DNA of 6,739 nucleotides from an uncultured Rubrivivax sp. (GTDB taxonomy: Bacteria > Pseudomonadota > Gammaproteobacteria > Burkholderiales > Burkholderiaceae_C): contig CALJUI010000194.1 in NCBI GenBank assembly GCA_937975735.1, forward strand, positions 1 to 6,739. Direction: 5' to 3'. Below are positions 4,591 to 6,739 of the stretch, piece by piece. Position numbers and translations under genes: made by a program. Position 1 is the first letter of the stretch, and each line of letters opens with the position of its first letter. A model generated the notes under the pieces. It was not told the DNA's origin. It did not search any database and saw nothing but the letters and a program-made list of their open reading frames with translations.

Positions 4591-6739
4591 ATGAAGATCG
4601 TCTGCATCGGCGGCGGCCCCGCCGGCCTGTACTTCGGCCTGCTGATGAAGATGCGCAACCCGGCGCATCGCATCACCGTCGTCGAGCGCAACAAGCCCTA
4701 CGACACCTTCGGCTGGGGCGTGGTGTTCTCCGACCAGACGATGGCCAACATGCGCGAGTGGGACCCCGCCACCGCCGCGGAGATCGAGCAGGCCTTCAAC
4801 CACTGGGACGACATCGAGCTGCACTTCAAGGGCGCCGTGATCCGCTCGGGCGGCCACGGCTTCGTCGGCATCGGCCGCAAGAAGCTGCTCAACATCCTGC
4901 AGGCGCGCTGCGAGGCGCTCGGGGTCGAGCTGGTCTTCGAGACCGAGGTCACGTCCGACGCCGACTTCCCCGACGCCGACCTGATCGTCGCCAGCGACGG
5001 CGTCAACTCGCGCATCCGCACGCGCCATGCCGACGTCTTCCAACCCGACATCGTCGTGCGCCCGAACCGCTTCATCTGGCTCGGCACGCACAAGCTCTAC
5101 GACGCCTTCACCTTCTTGTTCGAGAAGACCGAGCACGGCTGGTTCGCCGCCCACATCTACAAGTTCGACGAGAACACGACGACCTTCATCGTCGAGTGCC
5201 CGGAGTCGGTCTGGCTCGCGCACGGCCTGGACAAGATGGACACCGATGCGTCGATCGCCTTCTGCGAGCGGGTCTTCGCGAAGAACCTGCAGGGTGCGAA
5301 GCTGATGAGCAACGCGCGCCACCTGCGCGGCTCGGCGTGGCTGAACTTCCAGCGCGTGGCCTGCAAGCACTGGTCGCTGCACAACGGGCGCAGCCACGTC
5401 GTGCTGATGGGCGACGCGGTGCACACCGCCCACTTCGCGATCGGCTCGGGCACCAAGCTCGCGATCGAGGACGCGATCGAGCTGACGCGCCTGTTCGGCG
5501 AGGAGGGCGACACGCCGGAGCACATTCCGGCCGTGCTCGAGCGCTACGAGGCGGTGCGCCGCATCGACGTGCTGCGGCTGCAGAACGCGGCCTGGAACGC
5601 GATGGAGTGGTTCGAGGTCTGCGGCAACCGCTACTGCGACCAGCTCGAGCCGCCGCAGTTCATGTACTCGATGCTGACGCGCAGCCAGCGCATCAGCCAC
5701 GAGAACCTGCGCCTGCGCGACGCGGACTGGCTCGGCGGCTTCGAGCGCTGGTTCGCCGAGCGCGCCGGCATGGCCATCCCGGCCGGCGAGCCGGCGCCGC
5801 CGCCGATGTTCACGCCCTACACGGTGCGCGGCGTGACGCTGAAGAACCGCGTCGTCGTCAGCCCCATGGCGCAGTACTCGGCGGTCGACGGCATCGCCGG
5901 CGAGTACCACCTCGTGCACCTGGGCGCGCGCGCGATGGGCGGCGCCGGCCTGGTCTTCGCCGAGATGACCTGCACCAGCCCCGACGCGCGCATCACGCCG
6001 GGCTGCCCGGGGCTGTGGAACGACGCGCAGGAGGCGGCCTGGACGCGCATCGTCGACTGGGTCCACGCGCACACCGACGCCAGGATCGCGATGCAGCTCG
6101 GCCACGCCGGCGCGAAGGCGTCGACCCGCGTCGAGTGGGAGGGCGGCGACCTGCCGCTCCCCGAAGGCAACTGGCCGATCGTCGCCGCCTCGCCGATCCA
6201 GTACCTCGAGGGCGTGAGCCAGACCGCGCGCGAGATGACGCGCGCCGAGATGGACACCGTGCGCGATCAGTTCGTCGCCGCGACGAAGCGCGCCGCCGCC
6301 GCCGGCTTCGACTGGCTGGAGCTGCACTGCGCGCACGGCTACCTGCTGTCGGGCTTCATCTCGCCGCTGACCAACCATCGCAGCGACGACTACGGCGGCA
6401 GCCTGGCCAACCGGCTGCGCTTCCCGCTCGAGGTCTTCGCCGCGATGCGCGCCGCCTGGCCCGAGGACCGGCCGATGTCGGTGCGCATCTCGGCGCACGA
6501 CTGGGTCGAGGGCGGCATCACGCCGGAGGACGCGGTCAAGATCGCGCGCGCCTTCAAGGCCGCGGGCGCCGACATGATCGACTGCTCGTCGGGCCAGGTC
6601 AGCAAGAAGCAGCAGCCGGTCTACGGCCGCATGTACCAGACGCCGTTCGCCGACCGCATCCGCCAGGAGGCCGGCATCCCGACGATCGCCGTCGGCGCGA
6701 TCAGCGAGGCCGACCACGTCAACAGCATCATCGCCGCCG
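4591..6739 (+). CDS. Bifunctional aromatic-CoA flavoenzyme: FAD monooxygenase fused to Old Yellow Enzyme domain (3' end outside window)
   Basis: 716 residues are visible with no stop; the family is usually about 770-790, so roughly the last 60-70 are missing. Residues 1-390 are an FAD aromatic monooxygenase: MKIVCIGGGPAGLYFG (dinucleotide fold, G7-G12), DLIVASDGVNSR (130-141) and GDAVHTAHFAIGSG (from G274-D275). A Pro-rich linker (397-405) leads to an FMN Old Yellow Enzyme domain from Met406: SPMAQYS (424-430), QLGHAGAK (His505), and HCAHGYLLSGFISP with substrate-binding His579, His582 and Tyr584, then YGGS and NR (601-608). This is the architecture of 2-aminobenzoyl-CoA monooxygenase/reductase (Azoarcus), which hydroxylates and then reduces the ring of anthraniloyl-CoA, and of proteins annotated as salicylyl-CoA 5-hydroxylase. 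Which CoA ester is used cannot be decided here. AGGAG at 4581-4585, five bases before ATG, is a strong ribosome binding site. It probably opens an operon for the CoA-dependent pathway. Cytoplasmic. Confidence 0.93.
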   Translation, partial: MKIVCIGGGPAGLYFGLLMKMRNPAHRITVVERNKPYDTFGWGVVFSDQTMANMREWDPATAAEIEQAFNHWDDIELHFKGAVIRSGGHGFVGIGRKKLLNILQARCEALGVELVFETEVTSDADFPDADLIVASDGVNSRIRTRHADVFQPDIVVRPNRFIWLGTHKLYDAFTFLFEKTEHGWFAAHIYKFDENTTTFIVECPESVWLAHGLDKMDTDASIAFCERVFAKNLQGAKLMSNARHLRGSAWLNFQRVACKHWSLHNGRSHVVLMGDAVHTAHFAIGSGTKLAIEDAIELTRLFGEEGDTPEHIPAVLERYEAVRRIDVLRLQNAAWNAMEWFEVCGNRYCDQLEPPQFMYSMLTRSQRISHENLRLRDADWLGGFERWFAERAGMAIPAGEPAPPPMFTPYTVRGVTLKNRVVVSPMAQYSAVDGIAGEYHLVHLGARAMGGAGLVFAEMTCTSPDARITPGCPGLWNDAQEAAWTRIVDWVHAHTDARIAMQLGHAGAKASTRVEWEGGDLPLPEGNWPIVAASPIQYLEGVSQTAREMTRAEMDTVRDQFVAATKRAAAAGFDWLELHCAHGYLLSGFISPLTNHRSDDYGGSLANRLRFPLEVFAAMRAAWPEDRPMSVRISAHDWVEGGITPEDAVKIARAFKAAGADMIDCSSGQVSKKQQPVYGRMYQTPFADRIRQEAGIPTIAVGAISEADHVNSIIAA

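Noticed and set aside
4546..6717. A 723-codon open frame on the minus strand
   Set aside because: It is antisense to the flavoenzyme gene. Its protein is a low-complexity Arg/Ala/Val/Asp-rich product typical of reverse frames in GC-rich genes, while the plus strand gives two recognisable flavin domains.

Overview
The window is very GC-rich, with strong G/C preference at third codon positions. Its gene types (ACR3-type arsenic operon, cytochrome P460-like protein, aromatic acyl-CoA oxygenase fused to an Old Yellow Enzyme domain) suggest a betaproteobacterium, probably Burkholderiales of the Rubrivivax/Leptothrix kind. This placement is inferred from composition and family resemblance, not from a marker gene.

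Left two thirds (1-3546, all minus strand): a compact arsenic resistance operon. Reading leftward from a promoter at about 3518-3546 it runs arsR, arsI, arsC, arsC, acr3 and an MFS transporter cut by the left edge. Gaps are 11, 10, -4, 25 and 61 bp, so the first five genes are clearly co-transcribed and the MFS gene very probably is too. ArsR, with a C-terminal Cys-Cys-x4-Cys site, would release the promoter when As(III) binds. The two low-molecular-weight-phosphatase-type ArsC proteins would reduce arsenate to arsenite. ArsI would break the carbon-arsenic bond of trivalent organoarsenicals, also giving arsenite. ACR3 would export the arsenite. The MFS protein has no assigned substrate. The operon therefore appears equipped for both inorganic and organic arsenic.

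Middle (3587-4499): a divergent pair. On the minus strand is an exported small cytochrome of the P460 / c'-beta family with a CxxCH heme site. On the plus strand is an HxlR-type winged-helix regulator. The 103 bp between them carry overlapping inverted repeats that look like an operator.

Right (4500-6739, plus strand): a good sigma70-type promoter overlapped by an inverted repeat, then a strong ribosome binding site and a long gene cut by the right edge. It encodes a two-domain flavoprotein, an FAD monooxygenase fused to an FMN Old Yellow Enzyme domain. This is the architecture of 2-aminobenzoyl-CoA (anthraniloyl-CoA) monooxygenase/reductase and of proteins annotated as bifunctional salicylyl-CoA 5-hydroxylase. 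It probably opens an aromatic-CoA degradation operon that continues outside the window.

I saw no RNA gene, CRISPR array, insertion sequence or integration site. Nothing here is clearly an undescribed system. The least explained items are the MFS gene inside the ars operon, the cysteine-rich tail of ArsI, and the P460-like/HxlR pair with its operator-like repeats.
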